A stretch of DNA of 64,000 nucleotides from Pipra filicauda (lineage: Eukaryota > Chordata > Aves > Passeriformes > Pipridae): positions 1,240,001 through 1,304,000 of the forward strand of contig NW_024103718.1 in the NCBI RefSeq assembly GCF_003945595.2, in the 5' to 3' direction. Of this stretch, positions 62,565 through 64,000 are shown one piece after another. The notes under the pieces are model-generated. The model was given only the letters and a program-made list of their open reading frames with translations. It made no database searches and was not told where the DNA came from. Numbering within the stretch: the first letter of the stretch is position 1; each line of letters begins with the position of its first letter. The position numbers and the translations under genes are program-made.

Positions 62565-64000
62565 GTAATTAAAGCCATAGTTGAACAAAATTAATACATA
62601 TAATGGAGACTAGTTAAGAAGAAAGTTAACTGCTCTACCAACTAGATGTTACTTTATACCCAGGCTGCTTATTCCTTCCTGGTACAACACCATACAAACT
62701 AGAGGATTTAATCCTGCTGCAGTAGTTAAAGCATTACAGCTTTCTAAAGTCAATTAGATCTAACATTTGAATGCTTGATTCTGCAGCTACTTTTAATGAA
62801 TTTTAATTTTTTGTTTGTTTTAATGATGTATTGACAAATATTGTCAAACAGCAACAAAAACAAGCTGAAAGCAAGCACTGTGATTATATGCACCACGTTT
62901 AACTTGCCTAACATCCCTGGGAGCTATTTACTTTTTTTCAAGTTCTGGATGCCAGAGTATGAAGACTAGGAACAAAGACTGTTTTTAATGTTAAGACATT
63001 GAAAAATAAATTTGTGTTCCTAGAGATAGTATTACACAAAAATGTTAAATCATTATAATTTTCTAGTCCTCCTTTTCTTATATCCAAACAGTAGTTAGTA
63101 AGACTCTCTTAGCCCCTAGAAATTTTGGAAGCACTAATTAACACCTGCATAATAATTTATGATCGAGGATGGATACAACAAATAAAAACAATTAATTTTA
63201 TTGACTACATTTTCCATAGTGCAATTAAAAACCCCTGCATTTGCAAACTGGAATTTCTATATACCATGTAGTAATCAAAGGAATACAAAGTTCCTGGTTA
63301 CGCTCTGTTTTCTCAGAGCCTTCAGCACATCACTGAATGCATTTAAATGGAGCTAATTTTAAAGGAAAAAAAATTAAAACTACAATGCATCTGATAGTTT
63401 CCATAGCAGTAATTATACTCTTTTTCCCCCTCAAAAATATCAAAATGCTTGGAATTATCAATGAAAGCAGCCAAAACCTTCTACTCCTTTCTCCTTAAAG
63501 TCACTACAGTTGCAAAATATTCTGGAGCACTTTTGATTACTTCTAGTCATACAGGAAAAAAAGGTAATGCACTTGTTTCAGATATTATATTATGTGGCAG
63601 TCTTTCCTAGGAAGTAAGTGCTGTTGTGACAGAAGCAAATCTCCACAGTATAACTGATGTGAAAGAAACCCTTTCAGTTTTCATCAGCTGAGATGCTTTC
63701 TATGGTGAGGGTTTGGCTAATTTTCCTCCTGAGGCTGTTGGTATCTTGCTGCACATCCAGCAGCTTAAGCATAGGAGAATTGTCAACACTGTCCCCACAT
63801 CAGATAGAGAGATGCATATGGCTCCTGGGCAATTCTCTTTCACGTGCTCATAGAGGGAAGATTTCAGCCAAAGGAACTGGGGCATGACTTCTTTTCTTTG
63901 TTCTCCCACTGTCATCTCAGCCCCCTGGGGTTAATGTTGAACAGCATTTTTAACCTGAATCAGGAAACTAGACAGCCGGACAGGGACTGCATGTCTGCAG

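Larger units (their letters stand above)
61412..64000. other. Non-coding stretch to the window end
   Basis: No supported gene. It contains the second 83-bp repeat and a 10-bp hairpin. Open frames at 63693-63915 overlap on both strands (64 and 71 codons) without recognisable motifs. The window ends without any sign of an exon boundary that I could defend. Confidence 0.55.

Noticed and set aside
1..64000. CRISPR arrays, operons or bacterial and phage systems
   Set aside because: The window is avian by its CR1 and SINE content. No regularly spaced repeats or dense prokaryotic coding were seen.

Overview
This window looks like avian nuclear DNA, probably from a passerine. It is AT-rich, has no recognisable protein-coding exon on either strand, and its repeats are almost all CR1 LINEs with the typical avian 3' end (a TTGGACTTGATGATC-type segment ending in ATTCTGTG/ATTCTATG repeats). 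The most specific clue is a short element at 5575-5719. It joins a 74-nt tRNA-Ile(AAT)-like head to a CR1 tail, which is the architecture of the passerine SINE known as TguSINE1. This assignment rests on reading the sequence and on recalled knowledge of the families; no database search was run.

Layout. 1-4427 is unique sequence. 4428-5175 is a minus-strand CR1, followed by the tRNA-Ile/CR1 SINE at 5575-5719. 5720-18600 is a long repeat-poor stretch with a T-MARE/AP-1-like site at 8333. 18601-27670 holds a short, internally deleted CR1, a (CCTT)n pyrimidine tract, an old CR1 3' end, a second minus-strand CR1 (24041-24846), a doubtful fragment near 25.2 kb and a 1.5 kb plus-strand CR1 whose reverse transcriptase has lost both catalytic aspartates. 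31445-31675 is a CR1 tail. Two adjacent strong hairpins lie at 33214-33270. 36.5-38.9 kb is the most layered region: a 107-bp tandem duplication, an old CR1 (37190-38497) split by a younger CR1 tail (37690-37896), then a candidate solo LTR. The rest holds four CR1 fragments (44.1, 48.2, 51.3 and 60.9 kb), a (GT)n tract, a 16-bp palindrome, and the best preserved CR1 (55173-56886), which keeps the FADD catalytic motif but has frameshifts. Two 83-bp direct repeats lie at 60414 and 62482.

No genes work together here. The only coding potential is that of dead LINE copies. The window is best read as intergenic or intronic sequence carrying a record of successive CR1 waves, one SINE, a possible LTR, and a few inverted or duplicated motifs that the transposons do not explain. 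I did not find a convincing new biological system. The duplicated 83-bp block, the paired hairpins and the nested CR1 are the observations most worth checking.
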